The notes under the pieces: model-generated
What the model was told of the DNA's origin: nothing
The model's input: only the letters and a program-made list of their open reading frames with translations
Databases searched by the model: none
Translations under genes and position numbers: made by a program
Part shown: positions 1 to 9,535 of the stretch, in pieces
Numbering within the stretch: the first letter of the stretch is position 1
How the letters are laid out: every line of letters starts with the position of its first letter
From: Caulobacterales bacterium
Lineage (GTDB): Bacteria; Pseudomonadota; Alphaproteobacteria; Caulobacterales; Caulobacteraceae
Assembly (NCBI GenBank): GCA_947475655.1
Contig: CANJOB010000003.1
Coordinates: 1 to 45,478, forward strand
DNA: 45,478 nt
Direction of reading: 5' to 3'

Positions 1-1
1 C

Positions 2-1489
2 TACGTCGTCGCCGGGCCGAACGGCACGCCGGTCTGCGGCCCGGTCAGCTCCAACCCCAACTACCTGGCGCAGACGGCGGAAATCCGGGCGATCTGGCTG
101 GCCAACCGCGAGCCGGGCTGCGTGCCCTACAACCCGTTCGGCACCAAGAACGCCTCGCAGCAATGGTGGCGCTGGGTCGACGGCGAATCCATCGAGGACG
201 CGGATCTGGACCAACGGTCGGCCCAGGCCAACCTGTCGGGTGAGCCGCTGACGCTGCCGGCGGGTCCGCTGTCGCTGGCGGTCGGCGCCGAATGGCGCAA
301 GACCAAGTACGCCTCGCACGCGGCGCAAAACTCGCGCCCCTTCGCCCTGGTGAACGAGAATAACGTCTCCTACTCGGCCGCCATCATCGTGAAGGAAGCC
401 TATGCCGAAGTCGGCGTGCCGGTCGTGCGTGACCTGCCGCTGATCAAGCAACTCGACCTGAACGGCGCCGTCCGCCGCACCGACTATTCGACCAGCGGCG
501 GCGTCACCACCTGGAAGATCGGCGGCGTTTGGGACGTGACCGACATGGTCCGTATCCGCGCCACGCGGTCGCGCGACATCCGCGCGCCCAACTTCCAGGA
601 AGTGTTCCTGAAAGGCCTGAGCGGCGCCGGCCAACTGACCAACCGCATCACCGGCGCCAGCGGCCAGATCAGCGGCGGCACGGTCGGCAACCCGAACCTG
701 CAGCCAGAAATCGCCGACACCTTCACCGCCGGCTTGGTGTTCCAGCCGACGTGGGAATGGGCCTGGGGCCTGCGCGCCTCGGTCGACTACTATTCGATCG
801 ACATCGCCGACGTGATCGCCTCGGTCGCCACCCAGGACGTGGCCGACCGCTGCTTCGTCAACAAGTTGCCGCAGTACTGCGCCCGCCTGACGCTCGACAA
901 TTCGGCGGTCGGCTTCAACTACAGCGTCAACTTCCCCGAGAATCTGAACAACCTGAAGACCAACGGCATCGACTTCGAGATCGCCCTGCGGCCTCCGATC
1001 GACGCCATCGGCCTGCCGGGCCGGTTGGAGATGCGCACTCTGGGGACCTGGGTCGACGATCTGCGCACGATCCAGCCGCTGCCGGCGGGCGGCGTCTCTG
1101 ACATCGACGCCGCCGGCCAGTCGGTGTCGTCGCTGAACGTCAACATCAGCTTCACCTACACCCTGCCCAGGTTCTCGACCAACCTGACGGTTCGCCACTT
1201 GTCGGACCGCAAGTGGAGCACCGCCCTGATCGGGCCGGAGGATCCCACCTACCGCCCGAGCCTGCCCAACAGCATCAACAAGAACGTCTTCCCGTCCTCG
1301 ACCCTCTGGTACCTGACCGGGACCTACGATCTGGTCGAGCCTGAGGCGGGCCGGCGGCTGCAGCTGTTCGGCGTGATCGAAAACCTCTGGGACAAGGACC
1401 CGCCCGGGATCATCATCTCCGGCGCGGGCGGCAGTTCCTACGATCCGATCGGCCGCAACTTCAAGCTTGGCCTGCGGTTCAACTTCTAG
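2..1489 (+). CDS. TonB-dependent receptor, C-terminal part (5' end outside window)
   Basis: Frame open from base 2 (YVVAGPNGTPVCGPVSSNPN...); TBDR beta-barrel motifs 'RATRSRDIRAPNFQEVF', 'NPNLQPEIADTFTAGLVFQPTWEW', C-terminal 'GRNFKLGLRFNF'. The tracked start at 122 is an internal GTG. Confidence 0.95.
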   Translation, partial: YVVAGPNGTPVCGPVSSNPNYLAQTAEIRAIWLANREPGCVPYNPFGTKNASQQWWRWVDGESIEDADLDQRSAQANLSGEPLTLPAGPLSLAVGAEWRKTKYASHAAQNSRPFALVNENNVSYSAAIIVKEAYAEVGVPVVRDLPLIKQLDLNGAVRRTDYSTSGGVTTWKIGGVWDVTDMVRIRATRSRDIRAPNFQEVFLKGLSGAGQLTNRITGASGQISGGTVGNPNLQPEIADTFTAGLVFQPTWEWAWGLRASVDYYSIDIADVIASVATQDVADRCFVNKLPQYCARLTLDNSAVGFNYSVNFPENLNNLKTNGIDFEIALRPPIDAIGLPGRLEMRTLGTWVDDLRTIQPLPAGGVSDIDAAGQSVSSLNVNISFTYTLPRFSTNLTVRHLSDRKWSTALIGPEDPTYRPSLPNSINKNVFPSSTLWYLTGTYDLVEPEAGRRLQLFGVIENLWDKDPPGIIISGAGGSSYDPIGRNFKLGLRFNF

Positions 1490-1514
1490 CGCGAACCATC
1501 AGTCGTTCTAAGGG

Positions 1515-1553
1515 AGCGGCCCGCCGGACATCCGGCGGGCCGCTTTTCTTTTG
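1515..1553 (+). terminator. Rho-independent terminator after TonB receptor
   Basis: Perfect 14-bp arms AGCGGCCCGCCGGA / TCCGGCGGGCCGCT with 2-nt spacer, followed by TTTCTTTT. Confidence 0.85.
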
Positions 1554-1660
1554 ATCATCAGGCGTCGCCGAGGCGCCCGCCGGAGACCCAGGCACAGCGT
1601 CGGCCGCCCATGATTTTGATGAGCATTGACGGGCTATTCCAAAGGAAGAAATGCAGATTT

Positions 1661-1690
1661 CGCATTAGGACATCCGTTATTATTGCTTTT
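1661..1690 (+). promoter_or_regulatory. Shared ~30-nt upstream motif, copy H
   Basis: CGCATTAGGACATCCGTTATTATTGCTTTT; aligns without gaps to six other upstream copies; ends 80 nt before ATG at 1771. Confidence 0.6.
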
Positions 1691-1770
1691 ACGGCCCGCG
1701 CTTCGGTGAATACTCCCGACATAATCGAAGCCCTTCTGGGCAAAGAAACCAACGGGATGGAAGGTTCACG

Positions 1771-2691
1771 ATGAATCGCGCTGATCGGCAGACAGTCCAC
1801 GGCAAGTTCATGCTCGGCCTCGCCGCCGGGGCTGCGATCCTGGCGATCGGGGCTTGCGATCGCCTGGGCGGCGCTGAAGACCATCCGAACTTCAGCGGAA
1901 CCTGGGGCCCGAACCGGCCTGTGGTGAGCACGGAAACCAACATCGTCTCCGCCGGCGCCGGCAGCGGCGTGGAATGGGCGCCGATGAGCAAGGGCGCGCC
2001 GGAAACCCGCAAGCTGCCGACCGACGAGGAGTTGCGCCAGTCGACCCTCGACTACACCGAGAACGTTGAGAAGCTCGCCGTCCTGGACGATGACGCCCGC
2101 CTGGCCAACCGCAACACAAGGCCGCCGCCGTCCGTCACGCCCGCCGGCCTCGCGGCGCATACCCAGATCAACGCGGGCGAGTACATCAAGGACTACAACG
2201 AGCACTGCCTGCCCGGGAATGCTGTGGGCGGCATCCACGGAAGCTCGATGCAGATCGCCCAGCACGGCAACCTGATGATCATCGCCAGCGAGAACGGAAT
2301 CCCGCGCGTGATCTATCTGGACCAGCGCGACGACAGCAACGCCTTCCCCAACATGCGCGGCTATTCGATCGGCAAGTGGGAAGGCGACGAACTGGTCGTC
2401 ACCACCACCAAGATCGCCGGCAAGTTCATTCCGCGCGGCCTGCGCGACGGATGGCCGATGACCGAGAACATCGTCCTGACCGAGCGGTTCAAGCTGGGCG
2501 AGGACGGCAAGAGCATGACCATCAAACGGTATTTCGACGATCCCGCCTACTACACCGAGCGCTTCGGCATGATGACCTACTACGGCAAGCAGGAGCCGGG
2601 CGATCTCCTGATCACCCAGTGCATCGAGAGCCTGAGCGACCAGCCGTTCATCAGCGTCGCTGAGGACCTCAATGCCAAGCGCGGGAAATGA
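1771..2691 (+). CDS. Exported lipoprotein-like protein of 'HPDxSGxW' family, unknown function
   Basis: Signal with lipobox-like AIGAC; 'HPNFSGTWGPN', 'GYSIGKWEGDELVVTTTKIAGKF' shared with 20768 and 21691 paralogs. Confidence 0.85.
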   Translation: MNRADRQTVHGKFMLGLAAGAAILAIGACDRLGGAEDHPNFSGTWGPNRPVVSTETNIVSAGAGSGVEWAPMSKGAPETRKLPTDEELRQSTLDYTENVEKLAVLDDDARLANRNTRPPPSVTPAGLAAHTQINAGEYIKDYNEHCLPGNAVGGIHGSSMQIAQHGNLMIIASENGIPRVIYLDQRDDSNAFPNMRGYSIGKWEGDELVVTTTKIAGKFIPRGLRDGWPMTENIVLTERFKLGEDGKSMTIKRYFDDPAYYTERFGMMTYYGKQEPGDLLITQCIESLSDQPFISVAEDLNAKRGK

Positions 2692-3128
2692 TCATGAACA
2701 CCGGAAGGCGAAAGGTGACTTCGATGAAAACGAAAATCACGGGCTTGCTGGCCCTGGGCTTGGCCCTCGGCCTTGGCGCTAGCGCCAGCGCGCACCACTC
2801 AACCAACCTCTACATCGACGCTTCGAAGAAGCAGACGATCCAGGGAACCTTCGTGGCGCTGAAGATGGCTAACCCGCACGCCATCATCCAGCTGATGGCG
2901 CCGGGCAAGGGCGGCAAGATGGAGACCTGGGCGATCGAGACGCACGCGCCGGGCAGCTTGATCCGCCTGGGGTGGAAGCCCAATACCTTCCGCAAGGGCG
3001 AGAAGATCACCGTCATCGGCAACCCGTCGCGCAACGGCGACCCGTACATGAACCTGGTCGAGGTGGTCTTCGCCGACGGCTACAAGCTCAGCCCGGGCAT
3101 GGCCAACCGACCGCGTCCCGGCACCTAG
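2688..3128 (+). CDS. DUF6152-like small exported protein
   Basis: Internal ATG at 2724 gives clean signal peptide MKTKITGLLALGLALGLGASASA|HHSTNLYID; 'NPHAIIQL', 'GNPSRNGDPYMNLVEV'. Overlaps upstream stop. Confidence 0.85.
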   Translation: MIMNTGRRKVTSMKTKITGLLALGLALGLGASASAHHSTNLYIDASKKQTIQGTFVALKMANPHAIIQLMAPGKGGKMETWAIETHAPGSLIRLGWKPNTFRKGEKITVIGNPSRNGDPYMNLVEVVFADGYKLSPGMANRPRPGT

Positions 3129-3240
3129 ACGCATACTGGGAGGCGGCCGGGGGGCTGCCGGCAGCATTGGTGACGGGTCATCCGATCGCTCGCGGGCGCG
3201 CGTGCGCCGTCGGGCCTGCAATCTAAAGGGAGGCACTGCC

Positions 3241-3723
3241 TTGGAAGCCCTGGCGTCGCTCGAGAACTCAGCCGTGGCCCAGTTCATACTTGGCTACACC
3301 TGGGCCTTCTATGGGCTGCTCGCCGTGCACGCCTTCGGCATGGCCGGGGTCGTCGGCGGCTCGATCATGCTGAGTCTGCGGGTGCTGGGGTTCGCGGTCG
3401 GCGTCCCCGTCGCGGGCTTCGAATTCCTGAAGCGGGTCGCGGCGTGGAGCTTCGTCGCCAACGCCGGTTCGGGCATCCTGCTCTACTTCACCAACGCCAA
3501 GGCCCTGACCGTGCTCTGGACCTTCCAGATCAAGATGGCCAGCATCCTGCTGGGTGGGATCCTGCTTTGGGTCCTTTGGCGACAGATCAGCCCGTACAAG
3601 GCCGATGCCGACCACCGGTATGACGGCAAGGCCAAGGCTGTAGCAGCGGCGACCATTTTCTTCTGGATCGCCGCGATCGTTTCGGGCCGCTACATCGCCT
3701 ACACGCTTCCCGTGGGGTTTTAA
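3241..3723 (+). CDS. DUF6644-like integral membrane protein (first of pair)
   Basis: Likely TTG start at 3241 after AGGGAGG; ~4 hydrophobic segments; 'VHAFGMAGVVGGSIMLSLRVLG', 'WTFQIKMASI', 'SGRYIAYT'. Confidence 0.8.
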   Translation: MEALASLENSAVAQFILGYTWAFYGLLAVHAFGMAGVVGGSIMLSLRVLGFAVGVPVAGFEFLKRVAAWSFVANAGSGILLYFTNAKALTVLWTFQIKMASILLGGILLWVLWRQISPYKADADHRYDGKAKAVAAATIFFWIAAIVSGRYIAYTLPVGF

Positions 3724-3726
3724 GCC

Positions 3727-4227
3727 ATGTCGGAAACAGAATTCCTCGCCTGGGTCGGGCAGACGCCGCTGAGCGTCTTCATGGTGCAAACCCCGATCGC
3801 ATTCTCGGTTTGCGAGACACTACATTTCATCGGCCTGTGCTTGTTGATCGGCGCCCTGCTGATCGTCGATCTGCGCATGCTTGGCCTCATGCGGGTCATC
3901 ACGCTGCGCATGGCGCTGAAGTTCATCCCGATCGCGATCATCGGTTTTGTCATCAACGCCGTCACCGGCGTGATGTTCTTCACCTCCAATCCCCCGGGCT
4001 ATTGGACCAACTGGATGTTCTGGGTGAAGATGGCGCTGATCCTGGCCGCCGGCCTGAACGCCGTCTGGTTCGCGGTGTTCGAGGAGCGCAAGGTTCTGGC
4101 CGTGCCTCAAGGGAGCGACGTCGACCGCGCGACGAAGATCAGCGCCGGGCTTTCACTGGGACTTTGGCTGCTCGTGCTGCTGGCCGGTCGGCTGCTGCCG
4201 CTGACGCAGACGCTGGGCAACGGCTGA
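3727..4227 (+). CDS. DUF6644-like integral membrane protein (second of pair)
   Basis: 'CETLHFIGLCLLIGALLIVDLRMLGL', 'NWMFWVKMALIL', 'AGRLLP'; four hydrophobic segments. Confidence 0.85.
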   Translation: MSETEFLAWVGQTPLSVFMVQTPIAFSVCETLHFIGLCLLIGALLIVDLRMLGLMRVITLRMALKFIPIAIIGFVINAVTGVMFFTSNPPGYWTNWMFWVKMALILAAGLNAVWFAVFEERKVLAVPQGSDVDRATKISAGLSLGLWLLVLLAGRLLPLTQTLGNG

Positions 4228-4278
4228 GGTAAGATCGAGAAACCCGGCCGCGTGCCTAGTCCACACCGCGGCCGCCTG

Positions 4279-4311
4279 GGCCGGTCCGCTCGATGTGGAT
4301 CGGCCTTTTTT
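4279..4311 (+). terminator. Terminator between convergent units
   Basis: GGCCGGTCC...GGATCGGCC stem (one G-U) followed by TTTTTT. Confidence 0.7.
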
Positions 4312-4792
4312 AGTGCTCGGAGTTTCCGGCGATCAGCCGGCGAGCCGAATAGCTGATCACCACCTCATCGTGCTGGTTGAAAACACGCACGTCACTGTCG
4401 ACGACGGCGCGGCCGCTCTTTGAGGTTGGGCGGATGCCCGTCACCACGCCCTCGGCCCTGATCGTGTCGCCGATCTTCACCGGCGCGTGGGTCTTCAAGG
4501 TCAGTTCCAGCATGGCCTTGCCGGTGCCCTGGATCAGGGTCTGCATCATCATGCCTTCGACATAGGAATAGGTCAGGGCCGCCGGCACGGCGCCGCCGCC
4601 CATGGCGCCGCCGTGTGTGGCGTCGATGAAGATTTCCTCCAGCATGCCGGTGCAGGAGATGAAGTTCACCAGATCCGCCTCGCGGATGGTGCGGGCGAAG
4701 GTACGGAAGGTCTGGCCTACCTTCAGCTCCTGCCAGTACGGGCCTTGTCCGAGGCGCGCGGGGGCGCCGGGCGAATCGTCATGCGTCGTCAT
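4310..4792 (-). CDS. MaoC/hotdog-fold-like protein, noncanonical
   Basis: MTTHDDSPGAPARLGQGPYWQELKVGQTFRTFARTIREADLVNFISCTGM...; C-terminal 'KIGDTIRAEGVVTGIRPTSKSGRAVVDSDVRVFNQHDEVV' typical of acyl dehydratases. Confidence 0.8.
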   Translation of the reverse strand: MTTHDDSPGAPARLGQGPYWQELKVGQTFRTFARTIREADLVNFISCTGMLEEIFIDATHGGAMGGGAVPAALTYSYVEGMMMQTLIQGTGKAMLELTLKTHAPVKIGDTIRAEGVVTGIRPTSKSGRAVVDSDVRVFNQHDEVVISYSARRLIAGNSEH

Positions 4793-4833
4793 TACAGTTC
4801 CTCGAGGTCGAAAAGAAGCGCGGGCGCGCCCGC

Positions 4834-6363
4834 CTATTCGCCGCCGCCGCCGGTGCCGGCAGGCGGACGCGCGGGCCATTTTCCGGGCTGTATGTCCTGC
4901 AGGCTGAACGTGTTGACCTGGTCGATGATGCGGGCGTAGGCGCGGGCGACCTGTTGCAGGCCAACGGCGGGCACCCATTCAGGCGTGTCCTGCTCGGTGT
5001 GTTTGATCTCCGGCGAGGTGATCAGCTGCAGCGACGGCGCGTCGCGGAAGATCTGGCCCATCTCGCCGCCGGCGGTCGGGTCCATGTCGGCGGTGGTGGC
5101 GACGTTGAAGCGTTCCAGCGAGTCCCGCACCATCGGCAGCAGCTTGGGGCTGCCATCGAAAGTCCAGCGCATCGGCGAGACCGCCGTGGTCGGTCGCAGG
5201 TTTGGGCCCCAGTACTTGGTGCGGATGACCGCCACGTGTTCCAGGTTGATGATGAAGGCGGTCTTGGAGAAGTCGTGGGTGTCGTGAATCTGTTTGGTGC
5301 CGGGGCCGCCGGCGCCGCCGAACGGGCCGTGGTGGCCGACCGAGCCGACGAAGTGGATGGTGCGCCGGCGCTGGGATTTCGGAATCTTGGCGAAGTGCTC
5401 GGCCAGGCCGACCATCACCGCCATGCCGGAGGCGTTGTCGAGCGCGCCCTCGAAGAAGGCGTCCAGGTGGGCGACAACGAAGATTTCCTCGGCCGTGTTG
5501 CCGGGCAGGGTGCCCCAGACGGTGGCGGCGGGCAGGCGCACGGCGCGGCTGGCGTCCAGCTTGTAGTTGATGCGGACCTTCTTGCCCTCACCGATCAGGT
5601 TACGCAGCCGGATGCCGTCGCGGTAGCCCATGTTGCAGCCGGGCTTGTTGGCGGTGTTCTGCCAGTCGGAGAAGTTGTCCGACAGGCCGTAGGCGTTGCA
5701 GACCATGGCCGCGCCGTTGTCGAAGGCGCGCTTGACCGCCCCTTCGAGGGCGATGGTGTGGCGGATGTCGCCGGGCAGGGGGATGTCCTGGATGATCACC
5801 GCCTTGCCGCGGACGTCGCGGCCGGCGAAGTCGGCGGCCGAGCCCTGGCCCAGCCACATCATCTCAAGGTCCTGCGTCGTCGATTCGGACAACGACGGTC
5901 GCGCCGACGGCAGCTTGAAGGTCATGCCGTCGACGGCGAAGGTGATGTCGTATGACTTGGCCTGCCACATCGCCAACGGCGGAGCGAAGACCTTGTGCAC
6001 ATTGGTCAGGCCGAGCTTATTGAACTTGGCGACAGTCCAGTCCTCGGCCTCAACGTGGCCCTGCGAACCGGCGTTGCGGCCCCAGTAGATGTTGCCGTGC
6101 ACGTCGCGGTCCCGCCGCGAGATGGCGGCGATCTCCTCGACCATCGCCTTCATGGGTGCGCCTCGCAGGCCAGCGTACTTCTGGTCATCCGGGCGAAGCG
6201 GGATTTCGATCATCACATCGTCCGGCGGGAAGCCGCGCGCGTCGACCAGAGGCTGGCCAAGCGGATTCTGCGTCTTGTTGACGTTGAGCGACTGCGGCTG
6301 GGCGATAGCGGCGACGCCCGCGAACAGGCTCAGGACAAGTCCGGTAGCGATTACGCGCTTCAT
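4834..6363 (-). CDS. M28-like metallopeptidase, exported
   Basis: Signal MKRVIATGLVLSLFAGVAAIAQ; 'VVAHLDAFFEGALDNASGMAVMVGLAEHF', 'KHTEQDTPEWV' match M28 metal-site layout. Confidence 0.85.
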   Translation of the reverse strand: MKRVIATGLVLSLFAGVAAIAQPQSLNVNKTQNPLGQPLVDARGFPPDDVMIEIPLRPDDQKYAGLRGAPMKAMVEEIAAISRRDRDVHGNIYWGRNAGSQGHVEAEDWTVAKFNKLGLTNVHKVFAPPLAMWQAKSYDITFAVDGMTFKLPSARPSLSESTTQDLEMMWLGQGSAADFAGRDVRGKAVIIQDIPLPGDIRHTIALEGAVKRAFDNGAAMVCNAYGLSDNFSDWQNTANKPGCNMGYRDGIRLRNLIGEGKKVRINYKLDASRAVRLPAATVWGTLPGNTAEEIFVVAHLDAFFEGALDNASGMAVMVGLAEHFAKIPKSQRRRTIHFVGSVGHHGPFGGAGGPGTKQIHDTHDFSKTAFIINLEHVAVIRTKYWGPNLRPTTAVSPMRWTFDGSPKLLPMVRDSLERFNVATTADMDPTAGGEMGQIFRDAPSLQLITSPEIKHTEQDTPEWVPAVGLQQVARAYARIIDQVNTFSLQDIQPGKWPARPPAGTGGGGE

Positions 6364-6444
6364 TTTTTTCTTCCCCGAAATGGCGCAGGAGCGCCCTAGC
6401 GAAAAGTCCACGGCGCCGCGCTCGCGCGCCGCCGCCAAACACTA

Positions 6445-9258
6445 TCAGAAGGCGAAGCGGATCCCCGCCTTGAAGGAGCGGCCGACCAGGTCGTAGACGT
6501 TGGTCGCGCCATTGGTGTTCATGGCGATGCTCGAGAATGCCGGCGGCTTCTTGTCGAGCAGGTTGTTGATCACGCCGAAGACCTGCAGCTTGCGCTGGCC
6601 GGTCAGCAGGTCGTACTGCGCCTGCAGATTGTAATAGACCGACTCCGGCCAGAGGTTCTTGTTGATGCTAAGCGCCGAGGTGGGGCTGTAGCCGTCGTCT
6701 TCGGGCCCGATCAGGTTGATATCGCCGCGCATCTTGCCGTTGTAGCGCACCTGCAGGCTGCCGAGGAAGCGGCCGAGCGCATAGGTCGCGGTAAAGTTGC
6801 CAGTCGACTTGGGTATGCCGTTGAGCGCGACGCCGACCCGGTCCAGCGGACCGACGGCGTCGGTCGTCGTCAGATCATGGACGAACGTGTAGAGCAGCCG
6901 CACGTCGAAGCGGCCGGGCAGGGCGCCCGGCAATTGATCGAGCGGGACGCGGTACTGGATGTCGACGTCGAGGCCGCGCGTGTGCAGCTTGTTGATGTTG
7001 AAGTTCTGCGTCCTGGCCAGGGCGATGCCGAACACCGTATTGTCGAAGGTGATGGTCGCGCAATACTCCGCCTGACCGGCGAAGCAGCGGTTGATGGCGT
7101 CCTGACCGCTCACCGAGCCGACGACGTCGTGGATGGTGATGTCGTAGAAGTCGAGTGAGCCACGCAGCCCCGCGGCCCAGCCGGTGGGCTGCACCACGAT
7201 TCCCGCGGTCAAGGTGTCGGCGATTTCCGGCGTGAGCAGGAGGTTGCCGGACGACCGCGTGGTCAGGTTGCCGATCTGGCCGTTGAAGGGATTCTTGTAG
7301 GAGGTCGCCGTGCCGATGGTGCCCGTGCCGAAACGCTCGTTGATGTTGGGCGCGCGGATGTCGCGCGACTGGGTCGCGCGGAAGCGTAGAGCTTCTATCG
7401 GCTCGTAGGTGAGACCGATCTTCCAGGTGTTGGCGATGCCGGAGGTGGAGTAGTCCGTGCGGCGGTAGGCGCCGTTGAGTTCGAGTGAGCGAGCCAGCGG
7501 CATATCGCGTGCGATCGGAACGCCGACTTCGACGAAGTACTCCTTCACCGTCTCCGACCCGCTGTAGGACTGGTTGTTGCCGAAGGTGAAGGGCGAAACG
7601 CCGCCCTGCGACAGCGGGTCGCCGACCCGGTCCAGCGACTGTTTGCGGTATTCGGCGCCGAGAGCCAACTGCACCTCGCCGGCCCAGGTCGACAGCGGCG
7701 ACCCGGAAATGCTGAACGCCGCGTTGTTGAGTTTGTTGGCGTCCCTCGTGGTCTGCTCGCGGGCGACGTACTTATAGGCCTCGGCCGAGGCGCGTCCGGT
7801 GCCGAAGATGTTGAACGGCACGCAACCGGGCACCACCAGGGCGGCCCGGGCGGCGGTTAGGTTCGGGTTACTGGCGACGGGCGCGCAGGCGGGCTGGCCG
7901 TTGGCGCCGGTGATCACATAGGCGGCCGCGAGGAAGTTGGGGTCGTGCGGCATATTGGTGTTCAGGAGGTGCTGCACCGTCTTGCCAGTCTGCACCGAAG
8001 CTTCCCAGCTCCAATCCTCGAACACCTTGCCTCTCAAGCCCGCCACGAAGCGATGGGTCTTGGTGGTGTTGTCGCTGTTCCAGGCGCCGAAGTCGGTGTT
8101 CCAGCGACCCACGTTGAGGGTGGTGACATTGGCCGCCACCATCGCCGCGCGCGTGGCGGCAGGCAGGAACGGATTGTCGCGCGAGACGATGATCGAGACG
8201 GTCTGCGGCGTGTTCGACTTGGCGCCGCTGTTGTTCAGATAGCCAAAGCCGCCCTCGATGAAGCCGGTGATGGTCGGGGTGAAATCGTAGGAGAGCCGCG
8301 CCATGCCGGCGCCGCGGGAGTAGGGATAGGAAAGCTGGTAGGAAGTGAATTGGTTGTTGCCGTAGTTAGCGTCGCTGCCGACCATCTGCGTGCCGAGCAC
8401 CGTGCCGTACTTGAAGGCGTAGGGCTGGCCGTTGGCGTCGAAGGCGGTGCCCTTCAATGGCCCGCTGGTGACGATGCTGCCCGGTGTGAGCGAAGACAGC
8501 TCCACACCCATCAGATAGCCCTGGGCGGGCACGCCCGCCGCGCGGGTGGTGCCGAACGGCACCAGGCCCGGTTCGGCCTTGCCGTAGTCCCGGGTATAGG
8601 CGCTGCCGGTGCCGTCGGTATCGCTGTAGTCGCCGCCGACGACCAGGCGCCCGCGGCCCTCGTTGAACTGCATGCCCGTGGCCAGGCTGACCGACCACTG
8701 CTCATTGTCGCCGCGCTCGGAGATGCCGTACTGGGCGTTGCCCTGCACGCCTTGGATGCGGTCTTTCAGGATGAAGTTGACGACGCCGGAGATGGCGTCC
8801 GAACCGTAGGCGGCCGAGGCGCCGCCGGTGACCACTTCCACCCGGTCGATCAGGCTGGACGGGATATTGTTGGAGTCGATGGTGTTGGTGATGGTGTTGG
8901 ACACCATGCGGCGGCCGTCCAGCAGCACCAGGGTGCGCGTCGACCCGAGGCCGCGAAGATCGAGCGGCGCCTGGCCGGTGGTGCCTGTGATGCCGCGGGT
9001 GTTGTTGGTCGGTCCGTTGACGCGGAAGCCGGGCAGTTCGTTGGTGATTTCCGACACGGCGGCGGGCGCACGTTGTTCGATCACCTGCGCTCCGAGCACC
9101 TTGACCGGGGTGGGAGCCGAGAAGCCGCTCTGCAGACGGCTGCCGGTGACGACCACTTCCTCGACCTGCGCCTCCGCGGCGGTCTGGGCCAGGGCGGAAT
9201 GTCCGCCCAGCAGTGCAAGAATCGAAGCCGAGGCCAACAGGCCAAATGAATAACGCAT
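6445..9258 (-). CDS. TonB-dependent receptor
   Basis: MRYSFGLLASASILALLGGHSALAQTAAEAQVEEVVVTGSRLQSGFSAPTPVKV; plug 'VVTGGASAAYGSDAISGVVNFIL'; C-terminal 'GRSFKAGIRFAF'. Confidence 0.95.
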   Translation of the reverse strand: MRYSFGLLASASILALLGGHSALAQTAAEAQVEEVVVTGSRLQSGFSAPTPVKVLGAQVIEQRAPAAVSEITNELPGFRVNGPTNNTRGITGTTGQAPLDLRGLGSTRTLVLLDGRRMVSNTITNTIDSNNIPSSLIDRVEVVTGGASAAYGSDAISGVVNFILKDRIQGVQGNAQYGISERGDNEQWSVSLATGMQFNEGRGRLVVGGDYSDTDGTGSAYTRDYGKAEPGLVPFGTTRAAGVPAQGYLMGVELSSLTPGSIVTSGPLKGTAFDANGQPYAFKYGTVLGTQMVGSDANYGNNQFTSYQLSYPYSRGAGMARLSYDFTPTITGFIEGGFGYLNNSGAKSNTPQTVSIIVSRDNPFLPAATRAAMVAANVTTLNVGRWNTDFGAWNSDNTTKTHRFVAGLRGKVFEDWSWEASVQTGKTVQHLLNTNMPHDPNFLAAAYVITGANGQPACAPVASNPNLTAARAALVVPGCVPFNIFGTGRASAEAYKYVAREQTTRDANKLNNAAFSISGSPLSTWAGEVQLALGAEYRKQSLDRVGDPLSQGGVSPFTFGNNQSYSGSETVKEYFVEVGVPIARDMPLARSLELNGAYRRTDYSTSGIANTWKIGLTYEPIEALRFRATQSRDIRAPNINERFGTGTIGTATSYKNPFNGQIGNLTTRSSGNLLLTPEIADTLTAGIVVQPTGWAAGLRGSLDFYDITIHDVVGSVSGQDAINRCFAGQAEYCATITFDNTVFGIALARTQNFNINKLHTRGLDVDIQYRVPLDQLPGALPGRFDVRLLYTFVHDLTTTDAVGPLDRVGVALNGIPKSTGNFTATYALGRFLGSLQVRYNGKMRGDINLIGPEDDGYSPTSALSINKNLWPESVYYNLQAQYDLLTGQRKLQVFGVINNLLDKKPPAFSSIAMNTNGATNVYDLVGRSFKAGIRFAF

Positions 9259-9433
9259 GGTACTCTCCCCGTGAACCGGCAACAGCTCTTTGTGCCCTGA
9301 ACTGCACCGCAGCCCGGACTGGCTTCGCCGGCAAATTGTCTTGCACAGGCCTTGGTCACCTGTGGGGGACCACGTACTAACGCCCCGGATGTCCACGCCC
9401 CCGCTTAAGTACTAGGTTCGCGTTAGGCTCCAG

Positions 9434-9463
9434 CAAATTGATATGTTCGGATGAGATAGTGCC
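9434..9463 (-). promoter_or_regulatory. Shared ~30-nt upstream motif, copy C
   Basis: On - strand: GGCACTATCTCATCCGAACATATCAATTTG; ends 175 nt before start codon of TBDR 9258. Confidence 0.65.
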
Positions 9464-9535
9464 TTTTTCGCATGATGGAGACCCGTGGCCGGCCTTGCGG
9501 GTTGACTGGGCATGCCGCGCGAAGCGCGGGTGTTC

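Noticed and set aside
1661-1690. Interpretation of the shared motif as a sigma-54 promoter (GGCA... TTGC-like words)
   Set aside because: The GG and GC elements do not have the required -24/-12 spacing in the alignment; TTGC occurs only in copies A and H.
7945-9249. 434-aa + strand ORF opposite the TonB receptor, and many similar long ORFs (e.g. 15531..16466 -, 33286..34797 -, 16542..17501 -, 19403..20503 -, 36500..37639 -)
   Set aside because: Shadow ORFs expected in GC-rich DNA: antisense to well-supported genes, low-complexity Ala/Gly/Val/Asp/Arg composition, no recognisable domains.
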